Positions 1 to 11,240 of a stretch of 64,000 nucleotides of DNA are shown here, piece after piece. Below the pieces are notes generated by a model, which saw only the letters and a list, made by a program, of their open reading frames with translations, was not told the DNA's origin and ran no database searches. Source of the stretch: Mastigias papua (taxonomy: Eukaryota; Cnidaria; Scyphozoa; Rhizostomeae; Mastigiidae). The number at the start of each line of letters is the position of its first letter. The stretch's first letter is position 1. The stretch covers positions 11,470,889-11,534,888 of the forward strand of contig OZ025267.1 in assembly GCA_964019165.1 (NCBI GenBank), given 5' to 3'. Made by a program: the position numbers and the translations under genes.

Positions 1-1084
1 CTTGACTTCGTGATTTCTTCTTTGCTATCGTTCGAAAACTACATATATACATATAGACAGTTGTCAGCTCGATAGGCTTAAGTCTTCTTGTTATAGTTCG
101 TTCTTAATTTTCTATTTTTATCTGGGGTTGCTGTTGCTCAAGTCATCTTCTCTTGTGCAACCTTCTCTCTCATCTGGGTTCGATCTAAACTGCACATCAT
201 CATCATCTCTGAACTGTCTCACCCATCACATTGCATTAAAACGTGTTGGAAATTAGCACCAATCAGAAAAATTTAACTCAATGTGTGATAAAATGTATAT
301 AAATTGAGTGAGAATAATAGAGGTCATGGCCTAGCGGCCAATTTTCCCATAGAATCCCAATGAAACCATCTTTTATGTGCTCATTGCTGATGATATGATA
401 CGTTATGGTGGAACTTGAACTTGTGCTGTAAAAGCCTGGTTACACGACCATCTTCTGATAATGTTTACAGAATGATGGCTTCTCAAATTTCAGGTTTTAC
501 CTGAACATAATCATATAAACGGCCTTCCAAAGTCACTTCAAGTTGCTCCAAATTACAATTAACAGCTTATCTGAAGCCATTTCAAGTGCCTATCACAGAT
601 TTTCCATTTGAAGCCAAGTCAAATGAAACAGCATCGAAGCATGCTTTCAAAGTGTACCAACAAGTCAAGCTTACATGGGGTAATATCTTGTCTCCCAATT
701 CTTCAGACAACAGGATAAATAACATTGATTTTGATTATGATAACTAGGTTGTAATGAAAACTGTTCCTAGATATTTTTGGGGATTGAGGGACCTAAAATT
801 TACCAAAAAGGTGTTTCATTTGTATAGTTCGTTTGAAAGTTGTGCGATTCACAAATTAGTTAGTGAGTGATTAGTAACAAATTCATAACCTTGTTGCATC
901 TCAGCAGCACCTAGAACTTACTTTCTAGGCATATAGAATAGGAATAGTAAAGCAGTTTGCCAACAGAAATGGTAATTGGTTGTTATTTTGCTGACAGATG
1001 TTCGATGAAATTTGAAAAGCCATCATTCTGTAAGTATTATTTAAAGATGATCACGTAAACTGGCCTTGGGACCATTTCTGAAAC
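1..1084. other. Left flank, no gene recognised
   Basis: AT-rich sequence with no convincing open frame, RNA gene or transposon end on either strand. It ends at the TTA target duplication (1085-1087) of the Harbinger element. Confidence 0.5.
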
Positions 1085-1087
1085 TTA

Positions 1088-1129
1088 AGCCGTATCCACA
1101 CTACACAACTAGCCCAGACTCAGTCCAGG
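1088..1129 (+). repeat. Left terminal inverted repeat of the Harbinger element
   Basis: About 42 bp, pairing imperfectly with 5222-5263. Shared blocks are TCCACAC and CCCAGACTC. The TTA at 1085-1087 lies directly outside. Confidence 0.85.
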
Positions 1130-1512
1130 TTCGGCTTAGGCTCTGCCCAGATATATGTTGTGTCCACACTAAGAGGTACACAAACCTGGAGCGAGCCCAA
1201 GATGCAGCCCGAGCGCTTACGCAAGAATGTCAACAACAAACATGCCTGATCGCTAGCGGGAATATTTTGATGGAATGCCAATCCCTAGATGCGAGATTTT
1301 GCCACATGTTCTGTTGATATAGTCAATACTCTTGACCTTTCAAAATTTTATTAGAAGATGAGAGCATGCAAGAAAGGTTCGTCTTCATAGCTTGAAATCA
1401 GCATCACTCAAAAGAATTTTACGTTACAGACGCGTACCGCATCGAAGGGCAAAAACGATCCTAAACAGTGTTGTACTGCATGGTCTGAAGTCAAGTCCGT
1501 AAAGGAAGGTTT

Positions 1513-2262
1513 TTTTAATATTTATACTTATAACTCTTACAAGATACAAGAAATAAAAACCACAAATGACATAAACGATACCGCAGGGGTATGCTATGCC
1601 ATATCAACCCTGCGGCATACATATATAAGGGATCATTCAGCCTTTACGCAACGCTTCAAAGGGGAGGGAGGAGCATTTATTTGCTTTATAGTTATTGCGA
1701 AACCCGCATTGGGGGGCACGCCAACGGAAAACCAATTTCGAGGGGAACAAATGGTCAGAAGCGATAAACAATCGGCGTTAACGTAAAATAGTGAATGACT
1801 CCCAAATTGAAATACCAAAAGGACGTAAAACTCAAACTAGAACCACTAATTGTTTTTAATACGGGAAAGGGAAATCTATTCAATAGGATGTAGCAAAAGC
1901 TTATTTAGATCGTTCCGTTGCATGTATAAACTTCAAGGTTGCTTCAAATAGTTTTTTGTTTAAATAAATAGGGAGTCTTTCATTACTATATAAGGTAACT
2001 TGTACTAGCTCCTGATTAGAGGAAGGAGAAGAAAGACTATAAAGTTGAAATATTGCAGCTATGCTTGCTAGGTGATCGTATCTAAGTCCAACATATGAAC
2101 AGCAAAGCAGCAGGTAATGTTCCGTATCTTCTATGCCATCGTTCGAAGGACACAGAGGGTTTATTGTTTCTCTGAAACTATGCCTAAGCTTATGAGAGTT
2201 TAATTTGCTAAGTCCTACTCGTAGCTGTGTAACGATGGCCAATCCGATCGGGTCGTAGAAAT
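1513..2262 (-). mobile_element. 5'-truncated LINE inserted in the Harbinger transposase gene
   Basis: On the minus strand a frame at 2320-1901 (its distal part real) encodes the C-terminal tail of a non-LTR reverse transcriptase: the pattern LRVGLSKLNSHKLRHSF, then a C..N..GIEDTEHYLL-C block and a final HATER-like end. This tail is common in LINEs of cnidarians and other invertebrates (family knowledge). The minus-strand 3' end is an oligo-A (T run at 1510-1516). GAAGGTTT occurs at both edges (1505-1512 and 2263-2270), fitting an 8-bp target duplication. Endonuclease and RT core are absent, so this is a dead 5'-truncated copy younger than its Harbinger host. Confidence 0.72.
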
Positions 2263-2269
2263 GAAGGTT

Positions 2270-3230
2270 TGGTGTGAAGTTCACAGTGAGAACTGGTGGG
2301 AGGATATAGTTAAAAAACATTTTGGTTACGATGACTGGGTGAAAAGTTTTAGAATGCCAAAAGACACTTTTGTAGACCTTTGCAAGAAGTTAGTTGATTT
2401 CTCCAAAAACAAGATACTAAGTTTCGAAAGGCTATCTCAATCGATAAGCGAGTAACCGTATCCCTTTGGAGATTGCCAACAAACTATGAGTATCGAACTA
2501 TTGGACATCTGTTTGGTATTTCAAAATAAGCTGTATGCGATGTTGTGACAGAATTTTGTTTTGTTGTCAACACGCACTTGCTACCAAAGTATATTTGCAT
2601 TCCAAAAGACGAAGATCTTGGTAAAGTGGTAGGAGAATTTGAAATTAAATGAGGTTTCTTACAGACTGCAGGTGCTGTAAATTGATCACAAATTCCCATC
2701 AAGGCACCTGTCAGGTATCATGCTGACAACTATAACAGGAAAGGATGGTACTTTGTAGTCCTGCGAGGTGTTTGTTGATAGCTTCTACAGATTTATTGAG
2801 ATAAATGTTGGATGACCAGGAAAAGCACATGATCCAAGGGTGTTTGCAAATTCCTCAATTAGTGTTAAAGGCAAGAAATGCAAGCTTATTTCCAGAGGAA
2901 TTGGAAAAGGAACTGAATGGCATTAAAGTTCCATTGGTTCTTCTGAGGGATGCTGCATACATTGTTACCTAGAGTAATGAAGCCATTCCCTAATAGTAGA
3001 AACCTAGCCCCATCTAGGTTACATTGCAACTACCGTTTAAGCAGAGCCAGGATGGTGGTAGAGAATAAATTTGGCAGGTTAAGCGGCAAATGGAGGTGTT
3101 TACTGAAAGAAATTGAGGCAAAATAGGACAGATGAATGCCATTGTGTCAACATGCTGTGTTCTTCACAACATTTGTGGTATACATAGAGAAGCATTTGAC
3201 ACTACTTTGATGGAACAATGTGAAAATGAT
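2270..3230 (+). pseudogene. Harbinger transposase (DDE_4-like), broken
   Basis: Fragments in shifting frames read WWEDIVKKHFGYDDWVKSFRM, then RTIGHLFGIS (helix-turn-helix-like region), then a YNRKGWY-VVL-GV block and a VENKFGRLSGKWRCL block near 3055-3110. These match in order the HARBI1-type DDE transposase, which cuts and pastes the element with the Myb-like partner. The N-terminal part lies upstream of the nested LINE (about 1330-1505). At least six in-frame stops and several frameshifts break it. The family usually has about 350-450 residues, and the decayed span fits that once the insertion is removed. Confidence 0.8.
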
Positions 3231-3961
3231 GATGAGCCAATGTAAATGGCAGAAACGGTTAGGATAGAGCCGCAGCAGCTGCAAACATCCGAGAGTTTCT
3301 AGTGGATTACTGCACAGAGAACAGAATTGGACGAAATTGACAATATCTGCTGTTTTGCTATTTATGTATTTTTCATGCCACCCAAACAGCACAGCATACT
3401 AGAAAATCATAATTTTCAGACTAAGCATACATTTTCTTTGATTATTCAAGGATATTGACTGAGTATAACTTATCATAACATTTTTCCTTAATGTGTGGAG
3501 CAGAGAAGTTTCTTCCTCGTTATTTTTTTAATTGGTGCGATTGTTGCATAGTACCAGAAGCCAACCTTCTGTGATATTTAATCAACCTTCTGTGCTATTT
3601 AATATTCCCTTATTCAAATTCAGATCTCTTTTCACATTTTAATAGCTACGGATCTGAAGGATGATAATGTTAGTCTTGATAATATACAAATTAGTTAGCA
3701 TGAAATTGAATTAAATTTGGAAAGATGAGGGCAAATAGCATAAATATTTTGAGCCTGTACCATAAAATAGCATGAAATATGTGCATGTGGCATATTTTCA
3801 TAAAAGATTCTATTATTTTTGGTTATGGGGACTGATTCTTACTCCTTTTATGTTTACTCTTTAATAATTGAAAAGCTATTAAAAGTTAATATTGGTTTTT
3901 CTTTCGAGTTTCCATGTTAGTTGTTATATTAAACGCAGGTTGAAATGATAGCCAAACAGAT

Positions 3962-5031
3962 CTATAATAGCCAATGCATTTTCAATAAAGTATAGGACGG
4001 GCAGTCAGTTTGTTCTTCATTTCCTGATGGAGGGTTTGCCCCGCAGCTTGTAGGCCCATATGCATTCAGATGAGGGTTCTTACAGCTATAAAATATGGTC
4101 TGATTTTCATTGCGCAATGGTGGGGCCCTTTGACCGTAATGGACACTAGATAAAAACTGAGATAGCATATTCCCCATCATCTGCATCATGTTGATTTCGT
4201 GCTGCATTTCTTCTCTCCTTTTTTCCTCTATTTAAAGCTTTTTATGAAATCGTTATTCTTCTTCCTTGAAAAAACGTGCATCTGCTAGTCCTTGTTGTTT
4301 GCGACTGGCTTCTAGTGCCGGAGAGAGGAACATTTCACTTCGGGTACGTTTCTTGCTCCTTCCTTGCTTGGAAGAGCTAGTGAAGGCTTCCTTCCTCCCT
4401 ATTGTTTTCTTTATGGCATTGTCATCAGACATCGTGGCAGAAGAAAGCGAAGAACTTATACTGTTCGCTGTGGAATCTAAAGGCTCGGCCATTGAACAAC
4501 ATACTTCCTTTTCATTCGATTTTCCTATATCTATTTCTTCACATTCATTATAATCGATATCGTTATCGAAACTGCCTGATTTTTCCTCACTATCCGCTCC
4601 TCGTGCTTCACTCTTGAGAAGACCCTAGGGTTTTGTAATTGACTTATCTCCCATTATCTCATCCATTTGATCAAAAATTTCACGTTTTTCTTTCCCGTCC
4701 TGAAAGATTGTTATTATCCTTTACTTTCTTGTATCGCTGTTTCAAATTTTTGAGCTTCTCCCGAATTTTTATGAACGAGCGAAATGAATTCAACTTCTTC
4801 GAGCCGCTTTGCAATACTTTCGAATACTGGCACTTTCTTGATGCAATTGTCGAGTTGATGCTGGATCTTTTCGTCTGCCCAAATGCTTGTTAAGGTTTTA
4901 ACTTCATCTTAACTCCGTATAGCTCCACGGTCAGTAGCTAAGGCACTCATTCTCCTATATTTTTCACAACAAACCGCGTCAATTAATAGAACACTGCTCG
5001 CTTTCCCACGAAAGGCTGTTTTTTCCGCCAT
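3962..5031 (-). pseudogene. Harbinger Myb/SANT-like DNA-binding protein, broken
   Basis: The minus strand starts with ATG at 5031 and, after an early stop, reads WADEKIQHQLDNCIKKVPVF followed by ESIAKRLEEV, the tryptophan-bearing trihelix of the Myb/SANT-like domain (Myb_DNA-bind_4/5). A serine-rich, lysine/arginine-rich middle follows (4492-4253), then a tail with KQQGLADARFF and a MQHEINMMQMMGNMLSQFL helix (4207-3962), the usual C-terminal helix of these partner proteins. Known role: nuclear import of the transposase and recognition of the transposon ends. Stops and shifts between the blocks make it a pseudogene. Opposite orientation to the transposase is normal for Harbinger. Confidence 0.78.
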
Positions 5032-5221
5032 ACTGCTTCATGCTTTACACCTGCACAGTAGCTACTCAAAACGGGGCTTGGCCCAAGTTTTTGTCCACAC
5101 TATACAAATTGGGACTGTGCCTAAGCAGAGCCCAACTCAAAGCCTGGGCCAAGTTTACCTAGGCTGAGCTAAGCTTTTTCCCGTCCACAATAGCATGGGC
5201 CAGGCCTAGGTTGTAGAAAAC

Positions 5222-5263
5222 TTGAACCGAGTCTGGGATAGTTTGCGTGGTGTGGACACAGCT
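5222..5263 (-). repeat. Right terminal inverted repeat of the Harbinger element
   Basis: Partner of 1088-1129. It is followed directly by TTA at 5264-5266, the second copy of the target duplication. Confidence 0.85.
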
Positions 5264-5266
5264 TTA

Positions 5267-6500
5267 CGATCTGTGTATTCAGGGATGGATTTTATACTCG
5301 AGAGGTTATATGGGTGTGGACTCCAATTTTTTATCTACTGTCAGTAAATCACAATTCCGTTTGGTAATACTGTTTCTCAATAGATACGGCAAAACCGACA
5401 ACTCCCAAGATTTCAAGATTTATTTATCCCTAATACGCAACATTTACCTAGAAATGTAACTGAGGAGCTGCCTGTTTATAGCTATTGCCAACTAGCACTA
5501 CACGTTACGAAGCCGTGAATCTACATCCCATCCCCATACGTTACGAAATCGTGAATCTACATCCCATCCCCAGAAAATCCTCATTGATTTGCTTATGTAT
5601 GTTTGACGAAGGTTTACACTAAGAGCATAAACAAGAAAATTACTGATTTTTCATTCCCTTTCCATGTATTCTAAACAGTTCTGATCTCGGGAATGTCAAC
5701 ATAGCCACATTTTGTTCTCCACCAATCAGCGAATTTGTGTACATAAAATTATTTAACCTTCAGAGTGAAAGCATCAACGAGTTGCATCGCGGGATGAAGT
5801 GCAGAAAATAGCCAGATTTATAAGTTTTAGATTCGCATCGACACATCCATTATTGTTACTGACTAGGCCGTTTATAGTGATGAAGCCGTTATGACATATC
5901 CTTGCAGAGCGTTTCAGGACAGGCTTATCTCATCCTCAGCTAATACAAAAAGGGAAATCATGGGGTTTTATACCTAAGTATTAAAACAATATGAATATCA
6001 AATAGAAACACCAAAACAAAAGGCAATAACTATGTGTTAAGCAGCAGACAGGCTGAAATTGCCTAGATAATATGGCAGATGAAGAAAGTACCAGAGAAGA
6101 ACACAATGGAGGTTAGAGAGGACACAGGGGTATTGAGGAATTTTTGCTAATTAATTATGGGACGATCCCTAAAAATACGCAAACTCTCATGAATTAACAT
6201 GAGTTTATTCCCTGCGTTTTCGAAAATGCAAAAGTTATCAATAGAAGCACTATGACCATTGCCCTTGATATGTATTAGAGAACATTGAACTCTCTATCTA
6301 ATTCAGAGAATAGTTATTGAGGAAATTCACGACAGAAAAATAAAACACAGTTTCGTATATCTTCTCTGATGGAATGGTCTCTGGGAATACTAACTCACAT
6401 GCTAATTCAAGTCATATGATACGCCTACCCCGAAAATTATAGAACAAAATCCCGTATTAGAATAGAGGTTCTGAGGTATACCTATCAACTGTGATAAACA
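5267..6500. other. Intergenic stretch, no gene recognised
   Basis: No coding similarity seen on either strand. The only structure is a 36-bp tandem duplication at 5502-5573. Confidence 0.4.
5502..5573. repeat. 36-bp tandem duplication
   Basis: Two adjacent copies, 5502-5537 and 5538-5573, differ at only a few positions and share GTGAATCTACATCCCATCCC. Function unknown. Confidence 0.85.
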
Positions 6501-6504
6501 TATT

Positions 6505-7520
6505 GTTAAGCGCGAGTTGTGCAGGATTTCGCAATACACCCCCTCCTTGATGCTTTAAAAGTTTTTGCATTAGCACTAATAAGGAATGATGGTGTACCCC
6601 GTATAGCTGAAGAACCTCTAAGGTAGTTGAGAAAGGTTAATGCATTTAGATTTTCGACCAATTCAAGGTTGACTACCTGTGTTACGCAACATGTAAACAA
6701 TCGTTGCCAATATCATTAGAACTAGTTGTAGATCTTTCACATTTTTCCATGCCTAGCTTCCCCCCTCCCCCGTACAATGTTGTGTTACTGTGATAGATGA
6801 TTGGTGTCTCGTAGAAGTCGACCGTTGTCACTCATAGCAACGTCTTATCGACAGAAACCAACATTGCTTTTTTGTTTGGGGGGGGGGGTTGAAGGAACTT
6901 TAAATCACTAGAGGGCTTGTTTAGCTCGAGTGCTAGTTGTGTCAATATCATGCCGTTTACTCTCAGAAATATGTTGTGTTAGAAGTAATTTTGACAACGA
7001 CTGTGTGTATGCTTTACTTACTCCATTCTGACTCGTCACATAGACAGGTCCAGCAACGTCTACCCCACCTTTACTAGAGGGTGGAGCTTCTCTGACTCTA
7101 TAATCTTGAATGGGTGCAATGGCAGGAGGGTTGTAGGGTTTCCCTTCTAACTTCTTGCAAGTAAAACAGTCTTAATTACTTTGTTCACATATTGTCATCC
7201 CTGTGTGGCCCAGAATCTTTATCTTAACTCGCCCAAAGTACCTCTAACCTTTACATGGTGAACTCTGCAATGGCGATCTAAAATAACAAGTTCAGTAAAT
7301 TTGTCGTTCTTAGGAAGACTTGTTGGAAATCTTGTTTTTCCATTCAAATTTGATTTCTCTAATCTCCCCTTGCATACAAGAAGAGGTTCATTCTGTTTCG
7401 TCACATTCAATCTTTCTCTGGTTTTCCCGAAGTTTTCCACTGACGTTAGGTCTTGCTGTGTATCCTTTGTTCGAATGTTCTCTGCCTTTCCTATCTCTTC
7501 TGCTGTGAGTTCACCCAATA
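6505..7520 (-). pseudogene. BEL/Pao integrase, broken
   Basis: From 7518 the minus strand reads GELTAEEIGKAENI, then RLEKSNL, LPKNDKFTELVILDRHCRVHH (zinc-binding H-H region) and VRGTLGELR. It continues with CKKLEGKPY-PPAIAPIQDYRV and then GGVDVAGPVYV (first catalytic Asp). Near 6660-6560 ENLNALTFLNYLRG and RGTPSFLISANAKTF follow, where the family has SDN: Ala replaces the second catalytic Asp. Stops and shifts separate the blocks, and a G-run at 6878-6887 lies in a poorly matching part. No active enzyme is expected. Confidence 0.8.
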
Positions 7521-7549
7521 CTAGCTCCTTCCCTTCTTTGTGTAGGGTA

Positions 7550-8884
7550 GTCCGGGGTAATATGGGTCACCTGGGTAATATGGGTCACTTCTGTTTGTAT
7601 TAGTTTCTGACAACTATGCGCCCCATTTTGTTCACAGATACCATTTTATATTACGTCAGTAATTCTTTTATAATATAGCCATAGTAAACTCTTTGTTTGT
7701 TTTCATAACTGACAACACTGGAGGGAAATCTCGTTATGGATCAGATAAGATGCTTTAATGTCATAATTTAAGCTTACTTGGAACTATGGTGAAATGTGAT
7801 ATGTCTTCAACCAGTGATGGAACTGAAGAAGAATAGAGTTATTGTCTATAACAATAGATGATTCTATTAAAAAACAAAGCAAGTTAATTGTTTTTAGTCT
7901 CTAAATCATCGGGGTAATATGGGTCACCTAACTCGGTTTGAAGTCTAGCATTGAGGGACGACAAATGTAGTGGTGGCGCCAGGAAATTTTTGACAGGTGA
8001 CTGACTCCTTTCATGGTAGAGCTAAAATATTTTTAGCAGCATAGCGTAACTGTCGAATACTTCGAAAAAGCAGTCTCCACCTTCTGATGGGGCTAGCATG
8101 CTCCTTCAAGGGGCCATAGCCCCCTAGCCCTCCCTTAACACTACCCCTGGATATCTTTATTGAATAAAGAAATGAATGGACTATCCATCAAGAGCAGCGG
8201 AGTAGAACTTCAAGAGTATGATAAAACAGCACCTGGACAAGAATCCACTCGCAAATCTCTGCATAATGCAATTATAAAAGTGATTGCACCGCCACAGTCA
8301 GTTCAGACACAAGAAGCAGTGGCTAACACACAAAAAGAAGCGAAAGAGAGTCCAAGCAGTAGAAGGAGAAGAACTGACAACTCCATCAGGATTTCAACGC
8401 TTGAGAGATGAGGCTGAAGCTAGAGTAGCAAAAAAACCCTCAAAGAATTATTCTTCACAGAATCCAAGGAGATTCGATTTTGGGGAGGAATATTTATCCG
8501 AAGGACTTTACTAGTTAATATTATATAATTCATTATATATTATGGGCTATGTTTTACAAATTTTTGCTATAGATATAATTTTCTTTTGAACAATAGAAGT
8601 TAAAGAACGGGTTTTACACACATACAAAAGCGTCTATTTACTGTTGAAAAATGTGACCCAAATTACCCCGTTAATAGTTGTTGAAAATGACGCCTTGGCA
8701 TAGGTCTTGAAGAGTCTTCCCAGGGAAAACAGTCCATTCTACCGAGTCAACGTCTTCCGAGTAAACTGTCAAGATGGCAAATGCTCTGACACGATGATTG
8801 GTTGACAGAAGGATTACCCCTGTGCTGAGATATTAAAGGTACAACTTCATGAACCCTAAAAAGTGACCCATATTACCCCCGGAC
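7550..8884. mobile_element. TA-inserted TIR element with GTCCGGGGTAATATGGGTCAC-type ends
   Basis: The left end (7550) and right end (8884) are inverted copies of a roughly 20-bp word beginning GTCCGGGG and continuing TAATATGGGTCAC, each flanked by TA (7548-7549 and 8885-8886). The GGGTAATATGGGTCAC word recurs at 7571, around 7911-7927 and, inverted, at 8646-8665, so the ends carry multiple subterminal copies. It splits the BEL/Pao pol, which resumes on both sides. TA duplication suggests Tc1/mariner/pogo, but no transposase core is seen; the interior has only a short frame (8160-8514) I cannot assign. Likely a non-autonomous deletion derivative. Confidence 0.7.
8160..8514 (+). pseudogene. Unassigned coding remnant inside the TIR element
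   Basis: Two overlapping frames share a basic SRRRR/KKRKRVQ patch and then LTTPSGFQRLRDEAEARVAK. A single shift joins them in meaning. It could be the C-terminal tail of the element's own transposase, as pogo-type proteins often end in charged low-complexity sequence, but I do not recognise it. Confidence 0.3.
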
Positions 8885-8889
8885 TACCA

Positions 8890-9665
8890 GGATTATTCAA
8901 GGTTATCAAAACTTCTGTTTATGTAAGCAATAGCTCTTAGCACCTTCGGCAGTGAAGAATACCTAGCTAAGTCGATCACTTTCCTTACCTGGCTAACGTC
9001 TTGCCAACATTTAGCATTACCACTCTCTTCTTTCTTCATTATAGCACAACAAAATGGAAACATTCTTTTAGCATACTGAAAGCTTCAGTATGCTAAAAGA
9101 ATGTTTCCACTTTTTCGTGCTATAGTGAAGTTCTGTAGTACCAACAGACTTTTCTCTTCTTTCTATGTGACTTCTGTAGGTTTCTCAGGATGAAACTTTT
9201 TAGGCCATGCATTCTTTCCTGTTCTTTAACTAATGTGGACCTTGCCACCACAACATACTTTGCTTCAGATCACTAGCTGATATTCCTCTTGAACTAATAT
9301 CTGCAGGATTTTCCTTACGTGGCACATGCCGCCATTATTTCTTGTGAGATACCTTCAGGATTTCGTTTACTCGATGTTGGACAAACATCTTCCACTCTCC
9401 TTGATTCTAGAGACCAGAAGAAAGCAGCTTTGCTGTCCAACCAGAATCGATTGGCATGATCTACGAGCATCTTTCCTGTTTCTATTAACTTTACAAGGGC
9501 TTGAGCTGACGTTAACTCAAACTTGGGAGTTGATGATCCTTGTAATGGAGCAACTCTTGCTCTGGGACCGATTAGTTTTGTGTAATTTCCTGTAGGGGTC
9601 TCAACACCAAGATAGATCATGGCGCTGTGTGCATGTCTGCTGGCATCTCCAAAACCATATAAAAT
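8890..9665 (-). pseudogene. BEL/Pao RNase H-like region, broken
   Basis: The block from GFGDASRHAHSA to KSRVAP-like RARVAPLQG, PKFELTSAQALVKLIETGK, then FWLDSKAAFFWSLESRRVEDV, and the downstream PADISSRG block are the conserved Pao sequence between RT and integrase. DAS and the D of LDSKA match RNase H catalytic positions of the family. After 9310 the frame changes and stops appear. Confidence 0.78.
9034..9130. repeat. 97-bp near-perfect palindrome
   Basis: Arms 9034-9079 and 9085-9130 are 46 bp each with a 5-nt spacer. The inner 25 bp pair perfectly and the outer part has a few mismatches. The outer sequence TTTCC-CTTTTT-TATA resembles a stretch at about 10005-10050. It interrupts the BEL/Pao coding remnant. 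Confidence 0.8.
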
Positions 9666-9679
9666 TCCACTTATGATCT

Positions 9680-10950
9680 TATGGTCTCATTACCAAACAT
9701 ATTCTATATGACAGATTATTCTTTATGAAAGATTATCTGCAATCATAATTATTACTGTTTTAGCAGCAGCAGGTGGAGACATGTTTGCTAGCAAGAGAAT
9801 TTGCAAGCACTCACGGTTTCTGTCCACTTATATTAACTTTCTGTCATTTTCAGATGCATGTGGCCAACTATACGGCCAACTGTGCGCGGTATTAATCATA
9901 CCACGTGAATCTATCTGCATCTAGATATATATCCCGGTTCTCCTTTCGGTTGCTATCCGGTGTTTCATGCTGTGGCGATTGTCGGACGAAGAAGGCTTTT
10001 CAGTCTGTTACAAGACTATTTCCGCTTTTTTGAGCTATAATGATATTCTGTACCGACTTACTTTTTACTTATTTAATGTCCATAGAATATAACGATGCTA
10101 CTTTGAATGCAGCACCTGTAATCTTCTTCGATTTTTAATTTACGATTCCTCCAGACAAAGAGTGTTTTTATAATTTCATTGCCTACTTTTCATTTTGATT
10201 GACAACTTATTTATCATATTTCTTGCAGAGAATTACCACAATATGCATGGTAGGTTTTCTTCATTCTATTTTAATAGATCTTTTATATAACGTGACGGCC
10301 TTTAAAGTAAGCCTTATCTGTTCTTCACTGAGGTTAATATGTATATTGCCAAAACATTTCATGTATTATTCTGCGAAGTACTCATTATTACTTTCAGGAA
10401 TTTGTCCCTTTGTTTATTCTCAATTCTGATGTGCGCCATTACGCTAGAATGATTCTGACTCATGAAACTGTGCCCTTTCTTTGTTTTCATTTATTCATTT
10501 CATTCATTACGTACGGATTGGCTACGCAAATGCTCGAAAGGCCGACAGCGCGATATACTTCAAATAAGGGAGCTGTCATTTTTAACGCTAGGTACAGGGG
10601 CGGAAGAATTTTTGTAGGGTTATCAAATATTTTTGCCTTGTTTTATTGGGGTATCAAATATGTTTGCAAATTCATGATGGCATATCAAATTTTTTTAGCA
10701 AATTACAACTATATTATTGGCGTGCGAAGTCTGGAGTATTAGTTTTTCTCGAGTGAATGGGTAAACAGCTCTAACTTTTCTAACTAAATTTATGTGAGCA
10801 AAAAGTCACTTGAAAAAGTCATTGAGTGTTCTTTGTTTCTTTGCTTCTTTCATTTTTTCTGCTTTCCCTTCTTTCAATCCCAGACTAAGCTCTCTAGCAT
10901 TCTCCATCTTTATGTCCAAATCACTAATAAGCATTTCAATAATGCCCAAT
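9680..10950. other. Intergenic stretch, no gene recognised
   Basis: AT-rich, with no recognisable protein or RNA gene. Part may be decayed 5' sequence of the BEL/Pao remnant, but no RT motif could be read. Confidence 0.35.
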
Positions 10951-10953
10951 GTA

Positions 10954-11228
10954 AAAGGTAAGTGTAAAGGTGAGTCCCATGTAGGCTTTCGTACGTTGGA
11001 GGAGTGCCCGTTAGAGGGACACTTATCCTGAGCCGCTGGCATAGTGAGATAGGGTGGCCAGTTCCTTCCTTCACCGCCTATAACTTCCCCAGTGTTACCA
11101 GCAGGTGCCCATTTGCTGCTGGATGGACAGTGAGCGAGCAACCCAACTATGATCCGAGGGTTCGGCTCGAACCATTGATGTTTCACACAGCAGTCAAGCG
11201 CTCTAACCACTTGGCCACTCGCCCGCAC
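10954..11228 (-). mobile_element. tRNA-derived SINE with 12-bp target duplication
   Basis: On the minus strand the element begins with a tRNA-like head: A box TGGCCAAGTGG (11217-11207) and B box GGTTCGAGCC (11173-11164), 33 bp apart, exact matches to the RNA polymerase III internal promoter. A roughly 200-bp unrelated body follows, ending near 10954 in a CCTTT-rich tail. ATGCCCAATGTA occurs on both sides (10942-10953 and 11229-11240), so both ends are defined. An apparent minus-strand protein frame across this region is just SINE sequence. It would be mobilised by a partner LINE, not identified here. Confidence 0.88.
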
Positions 11229-11240
11229 ATGCCCAATGTA

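Larger units (their letters stand above)
1088..5263 (+). mobile_element. PIF/Harbinger DNA transposon, full length, decayed
   Basis: Seen: the ends at 1088-1129 and 5222-5263 are imperfect inverted repeats that start AGCCGTATCCACACTAC and AGCTGTGTCCACACCAC, each flanked by TTA (1085-1087 and 5264-5266). A 3-bp TWA duplication is the Harbinger hallmark. Inside are the two proteins the superfamily carries: a DDE transposase on + (about 2270-3230) and a Myb/SANT-like DNA-binding protein on - (about 3962-5031). Subterminal DNA on both sides repeats TCCACACTA and GCCCA words (1160, 5092, 5185), probably transposase-binding sites (inference). Both genes have several stops, so the copy is not autonomous. 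A LINE fragment (1513-2262) interrupts the 5' part of the transposase gene. Confidence 0.88.
6505..9665 (-). mobile_element. BEL/Pao LTR retrotransposon remnant (RNase H and integrase part)
   Basis: Minus-strand fragments run in Pao pol order. First is an RNase H-like region with GFGDASRHAHSAMIYL and RVAPLQGSSTPKFELTSAQA (about 9665-9315). Next are [14 protein letters not shown] and SMLWWQGP (about 9300-9220), then integrase (7520-6505). The RT domain and LTRs are not seen. Two later events split it: a TIR element at 7550-8884 and a 97-bp palindrome at 9034-9130. Stops and shifts are frequent. BEL/Pao is an animal-only LTR superfamily. Confidence 0.8.

Noticed and set aside
5502..5573. CRISPR-like array
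   Set aside because: Only two adjacent units with no spacer, in a eukaryotic sequence.
6878..6887. G-run as a regulatory G-quadruplex
   Set aside because: A single run, within a decayed integrase region; no four-tract pattern.
11164..11217. Functional tRNA gene
   Set aside because: A and B boxes are present, but there is no cloverleaf acceptor stem and the copy has a target duplication, so it is a SINE.
10806..11228. 140-codon minus-strand frame starting MRASGQVVRALDC
   Set aside because: It is the tRNA-like head and body of a SINE. This peptide is a well-known false protein from such SINEs.
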